Shown: piece after piece, positions 45,957 through 57,400 of the stretch
Layout of the letters: each line of letters begins with the position of its first letter
How positions within the stretch are numbered: position 1 is the first letter of the stretch
Assembly (NCBI GenBank): GCA_947311845.1
Contig: CAMZMU010000041.1
Coordinates: 138,966,687 to 139,030,686, forward strand
Direction of reading: 5' to 3'
DNA: 64,000 bases
Source: Poa pratensis
Taxonomy: Eukaryota; Streptophyta; Magnoliopsida; Poales; Poaceae
Made by a program: the position numbers and the translations under genes
The notes under the pieces: model-generated
What the model saw: only the letters and a program-made list of their open reading frames with translations
Told to the model about the DNA's origin: nothing
Database searches by the model: none

Positions 45957-47788
45957 CTAGTAAATGGGCACGTGCAACGCACGCCTTTGGATATGTTCTA
46001 CTGGTAACCAACCATCGTGTTGATATAATTTACCTTTTATTCACTGCAGGTAAACAACCATCCGGTTGATATAATACCAAAAAGGGCATAATAATCGGTC
46101 AAATTAAATAAATTTAATACGGCAAACACGTACATGTTTGGACAAGCCTAATGGCAGTCACAATGCGTGTATCTAATTTTCCGTATATATTTTGCCAAGT
46201 GGTCATAGAGCATATCCACCGGCACCCCCTAAAGCACCCCCAAAAGACCCATTTGAGGGTTGGACACGAAAAACATCACACCAACACCCTCAAGTGAACG
46301 GCCCGACTCAAATTATGTTTGACACCCCCAAGAGGTCTCCAAACTTGGGGGTTCTGCTCAGGGTGCCGGACAGTGGCCGGACAAGCCATCCGACATGCGG
46401 GACCGCCTTCTCATGGACATGGGCCGGGTGCCAATTCTTCCCCTCTCCACATTGGCGCATCGGCCGCCAAAACCTCTAAATTTGCATCCCTCCATCTGCA
46501 CAAACTACTCAACTTCTCCTTCCTCGGCGCCGCCACCGCACACCTCTCTTTTGCCGCCGCCGTCGCCGCAAGCTACTTCCTCGCCGCCTAGAATGGGGCC
46601 TGGACTCGCGCCGCCAAAAAAGAAGGCGCTGGCGGTGCAGCCGAAACCGATGAAGACGGAGCAAATGCAGCGGTCGGTGAAGGAGAAGCGACGCTCACCG
46701 CCACGTCGGGGAGGCGGAGGTTGCGGCATCGTCATCGGGCAGCCTCGCTCCGCGCCACCACGCGGCGGCCTGGTGATCCGTGACTTCGGGGCACGACGTT
46801 CCCCACCACGCGGCCGCCTTTACCTTCGCTAACGCTGCCCGGAGCCGCAACCGCACGTGAAGGAGGAGCCACAAGAGGTTGTGCCGGAGGGGTTACCTCA
46901 TCCAGTCGCCATTGCGGGACGAGCATGACGACGACAGTTCGGGCTACATGGCGGTGATCGCGGACTCGGTCGCCGAGATCGAGTGCGACAACACCAGCTA
47001 CATGGCGGCCATGATGACCTCGACGTAGTGGCAACCTCCTCCTCGTCGGGTGGTTCCTCCGCCTCCCGTGCTGCCACGTCCTCCACCGTCATCTGCCTCG
47101 ACACCGAGGACGTGCGTCGATTGGGACAATCTCAGCGAGGAGTAGTTCGTCCTGTGGGTCCCGTTGTTAATTAAAAATATAAAAAGCTCTAGAGGGTCCG
47201 GTTGTTAATGAGTCCCTGTGGGTTCGGTGAGTCCGGTCGTTAATTAAAAATATAAAAGCTCTGATCTTTCTCTTGTGACTCACCAAGCATAGCATCTCTC
47301 TAGAACCCATAGTCGCTCATGGAATTTGGTCATGGAGATGGCTCAATTCATGACGGGAACAGCAGCAGACCACGACCTTGCAAAGAAGAGCCCTGCACAG
47401 TCCCCAGATCCTCGGGCTGCCTGCTTCAACGCCTCAGCCCAAGCCTCACCATGGACCTTCTCCTCTAGGATCGGCAGCCCGGCAGCGCAACGGCCATGCT
47501 GTGGTGCACGCTGATGCCGCACGCGCAGGCGGCGACCGGTGGCCTCGATTTGGCGTTCATGTGCAGCAGTACTCGTTCCTCTCTTTTTCCTTTAGCGTTA
47601 ACATTAACAGAGGAGAGAAATAATTGTAACGAACGGTTTCTTTTTAGTGGTGGCAATATCCGTAATTAACACAAAAGTGAAAAGGTGTGTTGAGTTGTCA
47701 AACATTGGAGCGATCTGGGTCGTTGATCAGATATTGGACGGCACAAATTTAATGTATTCCGAACATGTTTGCTCTTTTAATAGTAAGT
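45957..47788 (-). mobile_element. Candidate non-autonomous Helitron B
   Basis: On the minus strand a 3' end ...GTGCCCATTTACTAG|T lies at 45957, preceded by a small hairpin (GTGC-GTT-GCAC). The likely 5' end is near 47783-47788 (ACTATTAAAAGAGCAAAC). Helitrons end CTRR, insert between A and T, and make no duplication, all consistent here. No helicase/Rep is encoded. The interior includes GC-rich relic sequence (46200-47160) starting with GAGCATATCCACCGG. Ends are motif-based and unproven. Confidence 0.45.
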
Positions 47789-48778
47789 ACTAGGAAACGT
47801 GCCCGTGCGTTGCAACGGGAGAGAAAAAATTGTTGCGGAGGCACAAACTATATCTCTTTGGTACATCCACTATCCACTACGCGTCACAAAACCAGCTAGG
47901 TTCAGCATGCTCCACGGTCAGGTGTCACCAATGCCTCCTTTGCATGCCGATTCGCTCGGGCCACCCGGTACATGTGCGCCAGCGCAGTGCAACGCCACCA
48001 GAGCGATGTGCCATTATCGCCACCTCAGCCCATTCTGCGATTAGGTTGCGCCCCCTTCACCGCTTCAGCTAGTCGGCCACCCGGTATACATGCGGCATCG
48101 CCACCTCAGCCCACTCCGTGGGGAACAAATTTATGGTATGAAATCACTAAGCATGAGCAAGTGGCTTTGGGAAATATTTTAGGGTCTCACAAACAACTAA
48201 ATCTTGCTGTTTATCTACCGTTTTCATCGTATGATCAATAAAACATGTCATTTACATATTGACAGTCTACAAAGTAGTACATGAAAGAACGGACATTAAG
48301 AATTATATGTGTGTGATTGTGCATTCACCTGATTGGTTTCAGGTTTTGCCAAATTAAATCCGTTGATATGCAGACCTCAAAGCTATTCTGACCAACTTTG
48401 CCGGGCCGGTTCAGATTGAAAGTGTTAGGTCTGGTTCCAGCTGCAGTTTCTCTGAGAGGATGCAGGGAGAGCTGGGGTAAGCGTCGCCAAGCTCAGCATG
48501 CCTCATGCTCTGGTGGCCTATTTCGGCTGCAAGGATTCGTAGCCATGGCGCCGCCGCCCCGAGCGTCAACCTCCGCGCGGTAGGACCTCCGGTTTTGTTG
48601 CAGGACCGAAACAACGCTTCGCACGTAAATCCACATAACATGCGAAGTCCGTACAAAGAGTGCGTTCATGTGTGTAGCCCAGATGGTGGCCCTGGGTCCT
48701 AGCGAGCAGCCATCGTCGCGGAACTCGTGTCGGAGTTGCAAGCGCTCTGCCGTGCGTGGTGAATGACCAGATGCATGA

Positions 48779-49102
48779 ATGTGGGCTTATCCGGCGACGG
48801 TGGGGGAGCACAGCGTAGATGTGGGTCTGGATACAGTAGCAACGGTTTTGCAGCTAGCAGGCACGGCGGCGTCGTACCTGTACACGACGAACGTCGGCGG
48901 GATCATATCCACAATTCTGAAGCTGGCGCAGACGGCCCGCCGGAACAAAAAGGAGTGTGCGCAGCTTGCCATCCGCGTTCGCATGATCTTGGACCCCTGC
49001 TCTGCTGGTGGGAGGGCGACGGCAAAGCGCCTGCTCGTCTACGAGTACATGGGCGATGGCAACGTCGACTCGTTCTGTCGTTCAACCTTTTTGGACGTGT
49101 AG
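48779..49102 (+). pseudogene. Chimeric captured fragment: MCAfunc-like domain joined to kinase fragment
   Basis: A 107-codon frame reads LDTVATVLQLAGTAASYLY... then STILKLAQTARRNKKECAQL, which resembles the MCAfunc N-terminal module of MCA1/CNR-type and some grass kinase proteins. It then passes directly into AKRLLVYEYMGDGNVDSF, the hinge-region phrase of receptor-like kinases. The two parts are too close for a normal kinase, so this looks like exons of one host gene joined by deletion, or two captured fragments. The small LTR retrotransposon begins a few codons before the frame ends. Unlikely to be functional. Confidence 0.5.
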
Positions 49103-49272
49103 AATTATGAGATTGACGAAATATGATGGGTGTAGTATTGAGCCTCATGGGCGAGTATATATAGACGTACAATGGACCGACTTGGAATACAAGACAAGTT
49201 AGGGAATAGATGGAAATAGATCCTAACTCTATCCTAGACTACCATATCGAAGCGTACACGTATACTCTAACA
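49098..49272 (-). repeat. 3' LTR of the small retrotransposon
   Basis: 175 bp, TG...CA in minus sense, aligned without gaps by eye to 51247-51421. Confidence 0.95.
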
Positions 49273-49324
49273 TCCCCCGCAGTCGTAGCGGTAGCGTCGT
49301 GAACAACTGGAACGTCGCGGACGG

Positions 49325-50383
49325 TCAGACTGGAGATAAGCCGAAGTAGAATCCAGGGGCTGACATCCCCCCGCAGTAGGAGCGGGAACGTCGTGGACGG
49401 TTGTCGCGGCGCGGAGCTTGGACTGTAGAGGAAGCTGATGAGTACTCAAGCGAGGTGGTAGCCCTTGTTGCCGATGTCGAGGGAGCCGAGAGCGTTAGGC
49501 GGTGCAGCCTTGGTCGTGGTAGCCGTGCGAGAGGTTGCCATGGTCGATGTCGTGGTCGGGGTTGCCGGTGTCGAGGTAGACGCAGAAGAAGCCGCTTGCG
49601 CATAGTACGCGAGGAGAGTGACGGGGACGCGTCGAGGCAGTCGTCGAGGATGCCGATGCCGGGGACGACGTAGTACGAGCCGTCGAGGACGAGGTGCGGC
49701 CATTGTTTTGCCGGAACAAGGCGCACGTCAGGGACGAAGGCATACTCCGGTTTTGCTAGAACCGAGTACGCATAGAAGAAATCGGTGACGTGGTCGAGGC
49801 AGTCGTAGAGGAGGAAGTCGATGCCGAAGACGTTGTCGAGGCCGATGTAGATGAGGCGCCGACCTGGGCTTGCCAGACCCGGGGACACGTCGAGGACGAA
49901 GGCACGCACCGGTGTTGACAGTACCGTGCATGCGAGGGCAGGGACCACCGTGAACCATATGCCAGCGTCGGAGGGGCCAGCAGAGGAGGACTCGACGATG
50001 ATTGCGGCGCCAATCAGCGGGGGGTAGAAGGTGCCGATATCGTTCGTGGTTGTCGGAGTAGACGTAGCCGGGGACGAGGATGATGACGCTGGCGACGTGG
50101 TCGTGGTGGACGAAGATGTAGAATGCGGCGAAGGCAGCGGCGGCCGGGGGTGGCCATGCTGGACGCCTGGACAAGGGGTGGTCGGCAGGACCTGCGACGG
50201 CCTGAGGTGGCCATGCAGGTTACCTGTAGATGGCGGCGGCGTTACTCGAAGTAGGCGAGGAAGAACCCGGCGGCTTGACGAAGACCATGCGCGGACGGTG
50301 GCGTTCCCACGCCGAGGGAGTCGGCGCGGCGCATACCACGTAGAAGTCAACGCGCAGGGACGGCGAAGAGAACCGCGTGCCAC
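49325..50383 (-). other. GC-rich interior frame of the small retrotransposon
   Basis: A 352-codon minus-strand frame with no retrotransposon motif. It is rich in Arg, Pro, Ser and Thr, with a more ordinary stretch in the middle (FVLDVSPGLASPGRRLIYIG, DFLLYDCLDHVTDFFYAYSV, EYAFVPDVRLVP). The FVLDVSPGL / FVPDVRLVP halves look like an internal duplication. It may be cargo copied from a host gene, or an artefact of composition; overlapping frames are open on both strands. I do not claim it is translated. Confidence 0.35.
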
Positions 50384-51234
50384 GGCGCTACATCCCGAAG
50401 GGGTGACGCAGCAGCAATGCGCGGGTCAGGGCGACGGTGGGTGTCGCTAGCGGCATACACGCCTGGGAAGGCGCGTTGGCTGCCGGCAACATGGACCAAT
50501 GGCGGCGGCGCGGCGGCCCGAAGGGGCGACGCGGCGGCAGCCTGTAGCTCGATCGGTGGTAGGCGCGTGCTCGGGGACGTGCTTGGCGGTGCAGGCGCGC
50601 GATCGGTTGATCAGACCGACGCAGCGCGGAACGCGCCATGGCGGCGATGACGACGCGCAGATCAGAGTCGATGGCGAAGTTTTCGATGAAGTCCCGGTCG
50701 ATGACGGCGAAGACGAACCGGTGATGGAGACCTTGCAAGCGAGAGAAGCCGGCGGCGACGCGTCGAGACGTCCCGTGGACGGCGCGTCTGGCCTTGCTGC
50801 ATGGTCGGTGAAGACGAGCCGGTCGGTGCGGAGTCGGCGTCGGCGTGTCGTCCGCGATAGCCTGCTTGGAGGAGCCGAACGGTGCGAAGTCGGCGCCGGC
50901 GAGTCGGCCGCGATAGCCGGCTGTCGAGGAGGGGGCCGGTGCAGGTCGATGCCGTTGTCGGAGTAGAGGCACGAGAAGACGACGGCGGTGGTGGGCGAGG
51001 CAAACCGATCTTAGATCGGAAAACCAAAAAGAAACGCCGATAAAAAAACGACCGGCGAGAGAGAAAAAACCGGATCAAGAGATCGGAAAAAAACACTAGG
51101 GCAGCCGATCAACCGATCGGCGGACGAACCCTAGGTACGGGTCACGCGGCCCCCGGCGGAGATCATGGAGATCGACCTCCCCGGTGGTGGCGCGGTGCGG
51201 AAGCGCGGCAGCGGCGGCTAGGTCAGATCGTGCC

Positions 51235-51246
51235 GCTCTGATACCA
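51235..51246 (-). promoter_or_regulatory. Primer binding site, initiator tRNA-Met type
   Basis: Minus-strand TGGTATCAGAGC directly adjoining the 5' LTR at 51247. This is the classic plant LTR retrotransposon primer site and fixes orientation. Confidence 0.9.
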
Positions 51247-51421
51247 TGTAGAATTATGAGATTGGCGGAATATGATGGGTGTATTATTGAGCCTCATGGG
51301 CGAGTATATATAGGCGTACAATGGACCGACTTGGAGTACAAGACAAGTTAGGGATTAGATGGAAATAGATCCTAACTCTATCCTAGACTACCATATCGAA
51401 CCGTACACGTATACTCTAACA
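51247..51421 (-). repeat. 5' LTR of the small retrotransposon
   Basis: 175 bp, nearly identical to 49098-49272, ending next to the GGACG target duplication at 51422-51426. Confidence 0.95.
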
Positions 51422-51754
51422 GGACGCGAGCCGGAAGCCGCGCGTGTCCGGCTTAGGCGCCTCAGTCGTAGACCCCATCGAAAGCCGCATCAGCCGTCTT
51501 GGGTCGTTCGCCGGCGGCGTGAGCTGTTTTGGCGTCGTGATGATCTCGAGCCCTGTATATATAGCGAACCAGGGGGTGGGAGCTAGGATAGGAACGGGAA
51601 AGCCAAATACCGGATGGACCTCGAGTTGTATTTTCATCGAGAGACTAAACAAACGTGGAGACATACACGGAAAATAGCGACGGACGACAAGAAAACCAAA
51701 ACGGACGAAAAATATGGGGGAAGAAACCTTAATGCCTTTATTATTAGGTATAGA

Positions 51755-52290
51755 TAGATTAATTCTACAAACATTTATTCGGCCACTCTTCGTGTTCCTC
51801 CTCTACGCCGCCGCGACCTCGGGTTTCATGGCCACAAATCGTCCCGCTGTGTGACCTATGGCCTCCTTGCCACAAATGCTCCTGAAACTGCCGCATTCTG
51901 CCCATCATTCATCACCCATCATTGCGTTTCAAGCGATCAAGAAACTGCTCTGCTTCGTTGGACTGCACACGGCCACGGCCATGTTAAAAAGGTTCCCTCT
52001 GTTGCCATGGCCATTCAGCGCCTCCGCCGGCTCACCTCGCAATCTCACGTACCTCTGATGCCATCGCTAATTTCTATCTCATCACTAATTTCTGTCAATT
52101 TGCTAGGTTGCGGTACGCCCCCAAAGCTGCTCCAGATTTTGCCTCCCCTGGATTAAATTGGATTTCCATTGATTCTGTGTACTGCAAGCTTAAGCCCCAG
52201 ACTTGGTCGATTCTGGTTAGATTCTAACTGTCCGTATCTAAACAAAGGAGAAAGAGGCTACCATCAATTGTACGCCCAAGGTAGACATCA
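51755..52290. other. Left part of the sequence split by the LINE
   Basis: Continues at 58644 after removing the LINE, and the combined block ends in a Helitron-type 3' terminus at 59348. Looks like captured genic sequence but no domain was recognised. The 5' end of this putative third Helitron is unresolved. Confidence 0.35.
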
Positions 52291-52346
52291 ATCTCTGATT
52301 ATACTGAGAAAGTCAACTCTGTCCCCTAGGTTAGGCTCTGGCGACT

Positions 52347-54430
52347 ATGGGCGACCCCGCGCCGCCACCGCCGCCACCGCTGATCTGGGATGAGAGTCAA
52401 GAGATTCGTCGGAGGGAGTCCTTCTCGAAGACGAATCCGGTGTCATCGTTGTACACGGGCCATCTGAAGATGGAAACTGGAGGCGGAGTTCGTCTCGAGT
52501 ACGCATCGGGGAGGGCGGCGGCCGCCACCTTAAAACCTGGGGGAATCGTTCCCCAAATCAACAAGTCCTGCACGAGCGCTATCTCGACCCCGACCTTCGA
52601 TCCAGGCAAGCAATCGAATCGGGGTGCGATGTCGACGTCGATTTCTGGTGCTGGTGGCAAGAAGCAAGATGCGGGCAAGGGGCCCATGGCAACCGTAACC
52701 TATGTTCGCCGTTCGAAGAGGGCCTCGCCTCCTCTGCTCTCCGTGCAAGGTTCAGAGACGCTGATGTCGCCGTCGTTTGGTGGTGGGGGCGATCAAGGGG
52801 GATCCGCTGAGGTTCCTACCTGCCCGAAGCCACCAAATGAGGGTGCATTGGTGCCGCTGCGCCGCCGGGAAACGGTGATCATTGAGGAGATTGACGAGGA
52901 AGACGATGGCAATTGGGATGATGATCGCGACATGGAAGAGGAAGGAGGGCTGCGTGAAGGCCAGGGTGGAAGGCTTGGTGGTGTCGTAGACATGGAAGAT
53001 GATGCTTACCTGGAGGAGGAGGATGAGGAGGAGAACGAGGATGCACAACAGCAACCGCAAACTACTTGGCAACTGCTAGCAAGGTATTATGCTCAAAACA
53101 AGCCAAGTGCAACTGCCATGTTTGATTACTTTGAGGACGTGTGGCACTTGAGAACCGGAGTGAAGTATAAGGAGTTGCAGAAGAACTACTACATGATTAC
53201 CCTGTATTCGCAAGGGGATTTTGATTTTGTAAGGCGGGGAGGCCCCTGGATCTTCAACAGGAATGCTCTGTTGGTTAAAGCACTGGATAACAATGCCAGA
53301 CCATCGGAGACCATCTTGGAGGCGGTTCCAGTTTGGGTAAGAATCTATGATGTTCCTTGGGGTAAGCAGAATGAGGCCACAGGCCTGAGATGGGGAAACC
53401 AATTGGGCAAGGCTGTAGAGGTAGATGTGCCGGATGATGAGGTTGATAAAGATGAGTTCCTGCGTGTTCGGGTGGAGCTGCCGTATGACCGCCGCCTGCA
53501 GACCCAACTCACTATTGGGGTTAAGGGCAAACCAGCAGCTGCCAAGACCTACAAATTGAAGTATGAGAGGGTGCCATATTACTGCGAGCATTGTGGTTTT
53601 ATGGGGCATAAGAAGGATGTTTGTGAGAAGAAGAGGAGGGGAGTTCCATCGCTAGATTATGGCGCTTATAAACTACGCTGCTCGCCGTACAAGAAATCTG
53701 AGCATAGGACCAAGTTTGTCTCAACGTTTGGCCAGCCTGCAGCTAGGCGTGGGCTCAGCTTTAACAGCTTCGGAACGGCAGACTCACGCACTTCGTGCCG
53801 GAAAATGTGGGGACCCATGATGGCCTTGAGGAGGAGGATGGGCCAGCTTTAGAGGAAGTTGAACAGGATCTGTCTGAGAGGGTGCGTACAATGAAGATGA
53901 ACTTGGCTGATGGTCAACCTGAATGCAGCAAGGTACAGGAGTTGGCTGCAAGGTCCGAAGCTGAACTGAAGGAGGCAACTACACGGGGGAAGCATGTTGG
54001 GGCAAAGGAAAAGAAAGGGAAGAGAAGTGCCAGGAAGAACACGGGGCAAAAGGCTCGAGACACTATGCAAAGCAACAATGGACCTCACTCATCTGATAAG
54101 ATCTCAGCGCTCAAAGGTCTTAGTACCATGGTGGTCTCGTTTGGAGGTTCTGATGAATCCGTGGCAGGCATAGATAAAACCCCAAAAAAGCGCACAGCCA
54201 CGCAAAAGGACCAACCTGCTGATGATCAACATGGGGATAGCCTGGCTATGGTTACTTATGTGCAGGGGCCAAAGGAGAGATTGCTGAAACGGGGGAGGAT
54301 GCAGCCAAGGGAGACAGAGCATGGGTATGAGGATGTGTTGATGGAAAAGACTGCTGATGTGGAAGCGACCGGCCCAGGGGCTGCCGGCAAGCTGACGGGG
54401 CCAAGTGTGGCGCCCCGTCAGTCGCAATGA
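52347..54430 (+). pseudogene. LINE ORF1 protein, one frame break
   Basis: From ATG at 52347 it reads 694 codons once a one-base loss near 53774 (GGAACGG, expected GGAAACGG) is bridged; it ends with TGA at 54430. The N-terminus is disordered and acidic (EEIDEEDDGNWDDDRD). A DUF4283-like nucleic-acid-binding domain follows (WHLRTGVKYKELQKNYYMIT, DFDFVRRGGPWIFNRNALLV), then a CCHC zinc knuckle CEHCGFMGHKKDVC. The C-terminal third is Lys/Arg-rich. It binds the LINE RNA in the ribonucleoprotein needed for transposition. Its stop codon overlaps the ORF2 start as ATGA. Confidence 0.9.
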
Positions 54431-57400
54431 ATTGTCTATCTTTCAACTGTCGGGGAGCCGGAAACGCCCCGACAGTTCAGGAAATAGCTCGTGTTTCCAT
54501 GTCCTTTAATGTTCGTTTACTTTTTCTTTGTGAAACTAGACAGAATAAAGATAGGGTTCGTCGTTTGCGTCATCGTTTAGGTCTCAAAGGTTTTGCTGGG
54601 TTTAGTAGTGATGGTCTTAGTGGTGGTTTAGCTCTGTTTTGGCATGAAAGTTTTTGTGTTGAAGTGCAATCAGTTAATGAAAGATATATTGATGCGTATG
54701 TCCGTGAGTCTCCCTCTGCACCACAATGGCGCCTCACCTGTGTCTATGGGGAACCTCGGTCTGAAAATCGACACCGGATGTGGGATACTCTTAGAGATCT
54801 TAAAGCTAACTCTAATCTACCCTGGCTGGTTATGGGTGACTTTAATGAGGCTTTGTGGCAGCAGGAACACCTGTCCTGTACGCCCAGATCAGAATCCCAA
54901 ATGTCTGCTTTCCGTGATACCTTGGCAGCCTGTAATCTGTTTGATTTGGGGTTTTCAGGCCTGCCGTTTACTTATGATAATAAACGGAAAGGAAGGGCTA
55001 ATGTTCGTGTGCGCCTTGATAGAGCTGTTGCAACTTCAGAGTGGAGGGATCTGTTTGGAGATACTCGTGTTGAACACCTTGTTTCCCCTGTCTCTGATCA
55101 TTGTCCTGTACTTGTTCGCCTTGTGCAGGAAACTCCTAGCCCATGTCGTAAACCAAGGCGTCATTATGAAGTGTGGTGGGAGAGAGCTGCGGAGCTGCCC
55201 GAGCTCATTGCCACGGCTTGGGAAGAATCGGGCCAGAAAGAGGATCTTGGTGCTGTCCGTAAAGGTCTTGACAATGTAATGAATGTGCTGCAGTCTTGGA
55301 GCAGGAAGAAGTTTGGCAACCTTTTAGCTGAACTTGACAAATGTAGGAAACAATTAGAGGAGCTCATGGGGGCTAATGCAGATCGTGCTGAAATTCGCAA
55401 AGTTTCAGACCATATGAATGAGCTCCTGTACCGTGAGGAGATGTTGTGGATGCAACGCTCCCGTATTAACTGGTTGAAGGAAGGAGACAGGAACACTAAA
55501 TATTTCCACCAAAAGGCTGTGTGGAGAGCACGTAAGAACAAGATCAAAAAGTTGAAGGATGAGAATGGGGTGTGGAAGGATGTTCCCTCGGATATGGAGA
55601 GGATGGCCTCTTCCTATTTCAAGGAGCTCTTTACCCGTGATCCCAACCTGAACTTTGGTGCGCTTATCAACCTCTTTCAAGAACGTGTGACTGGTGATAT
55701 GAATGATATGCTCTGCAAGGATTTCACTGATGAGGAAATCAGTGATGCCTTGTTCCAAATTGGGCCACTGAAAGCCCCTGGCATTGATGGCTTTCCAGCA
55801 CGCTTCTATCAACGGAACTGGGAGGTGCTAAAATGTGAGGTAATTAATTCGGTTAAATTATTTTTCCTCACTGGACTATGCCTGATGAAGTAAATGACAC
55901 GGCTATTGTGCTCATACCAAGGTTGACCATCCTGAAACCTTAAAGGATTTTCGGCCTATTAGTCTATGTTCTGTTTTGTACAAAATTATTGCTAAATGCT
56001 TGGTTAATAGACTCAGACCGATCCTTGGGAAATCATATCCATAAATCAAAGTGCCTTTGTGCCGGGCCGTTTGATTACCGATAATGCCCTAGTGGCATTT
56101 GAGTGCCTGCACTTTATTGAGCACAACAGTAAACCTGAGAACAACTTCTGTGCTTATAAACTTGATTTGTCTAAAGCCTATGATAGGGTGGACTGGGATT
56201 TTTTAAGGAATGCGATGCAAAGACTGGGTTTTGCTCACAGATGGGTGGACTGGATAATGTCATGTGTCACCACTGTGAGATATTCGGTGAAGTTCAACGG
56301 AACCCTGCTGGATTCGTTTTCCCCTTCTCGAGGTCTTCGACAAGGTGATCCCCTTTCTCCCTTTCTATTCCTTTTTGTTGCTGATGGCCTCTCTGCTCTG
56401 CTGCATAAGGAAGTACAGGACCATCACATCAGTCCGCTGAGAGTGTGTCGGCGTGCTCCTGGAGTGTCACATCTCTTGTTTGCGGATGATAGCCTATTAT
56501 TTTTCAAAGCTAATGTGGCAGAAGCAGCACGAGTTCAAATGGCTCTGGACGTATATGCTAATAGCACGGGTCAGCTTATTAACCCTGGTAAATGCTCCAT
56601 CCTTTTTGGGGAGTCTTGCAGTCAGGATACTCGAGAGGCAGTTAAGAATGTGCTCCAGGTAACACAGGAAACTTTTGAACCAAAATATCTGGGCCTGCCT
56701 ACCCCTGAGGGGCGCATGAATAAGGGCAAGTTTAAGAGTCTGCAGGAGAAGCTGCTGAAGAGATTAATTCAGTGGGGAGAAATATATCTATCACAAGGTG
56801 GGAAGGAAGTTTTGATTAAAGCCATTGCTCAAGCCATACCAGTGTATTTCATGGGCATCTTCAAGCTGCCTTGTGGTTTGTTGGAGGAGCTAACGAAGAT
56901 GATCCGGAACTTCTGGTGGGGTGCGGAGCAGGGTAAGAGGAAGACTCACTGGATTTCTTGGGACAGCATGCTTAGACCAAAAATCCAAGGAGGAATGGGC
57001 TTCAGGGACATGAGGTTGTTTAACCAGGCTCTACTCGCTCGTCAAGCATGGAGACTGATTCAGCATCCTGAAACTTTGTGTGCACAAATTCTGAAAGCGA
57101 AGTATTTTCCCAATGGGCTTATCACTGACACGGTCTTTGCTGGGAATGCATCTGCTACTTGGAGGGCTATTGAGTATGGCCTAGAATTAATCAAGAAAGG
57201 GTGCATCTGGAGAGTGGGTAATGGTGCTAACATACGTGCATGGCGTGACCCTTGGATACCTCGCGCCTCTCACTTGAAACCGATTACTCGTCAGGGACGC
57301 TGCAGATTGCGCTGGGTTTCAGACTTTCTGAACTCGGATGGTTCTTGGAATGTACAACTTGTGCATCGTTGGTTCCTGCCCATTGATGCCATTCTGCGAA

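Larger units (their letters stand above)
49098..51421 (-). mobile_element. Small non-autonomous LTR retrotransposon, 2.3 kb, TSD GGACG
   Basis: Two 175-bp LTRs (49098-49272, 51247-51421) and exact 5-bp duplications GGACG (49093-49097 and 51422-51426). On the minus strand the LTR starts TGTTAGAGTATACG and ends ATAATTCTACA. It is followed at once by TGGTATCAGAGC, the initiator tRNA-Met primer site. A purine tract GCGGGGGA abuts the 3' LTR. The 2.0-kb interior is GC-rich with long frames but no gag-pol motif. It is larger than a typical TRIM and smaller than a LARD. The LTRs differ by only about ten bases, so the insertion is fairly young. Confidence 0.95.
47790..51754 (-). mobile_element. Candidate non-autonomous Helitron A with captured gene fragments
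   Basis: Minus-strand 3' end with hairpin CCCGT...ACGGG followed by GCACGTTTCCTAG|T at 47790. The proposed 5' end is A|TCTATACCTAATAATAAAGG near 51754, a form common in grass Helitrons. Its 3' end abuts the 5' end of candidate Helitron B, giving a head-to-tail pair. The interior carries a chimeric gene fragment (48779-49102) and a nested LTR retrotransposon (49098-51421). No Rep/helicase sequence is present. Confidence 0.5.

Noticed and set aside
46395..47174. Possible GC-rich genes
   Set aside because: Low-complexity, stop-interrupted relic; overlapping frames on both strands.
50388..51096. Minus-strand proteins inside the small LTR retrotransposon
   Set aside because: Arg/Pro-rich, overlapping, without motifs; likely composition effects.
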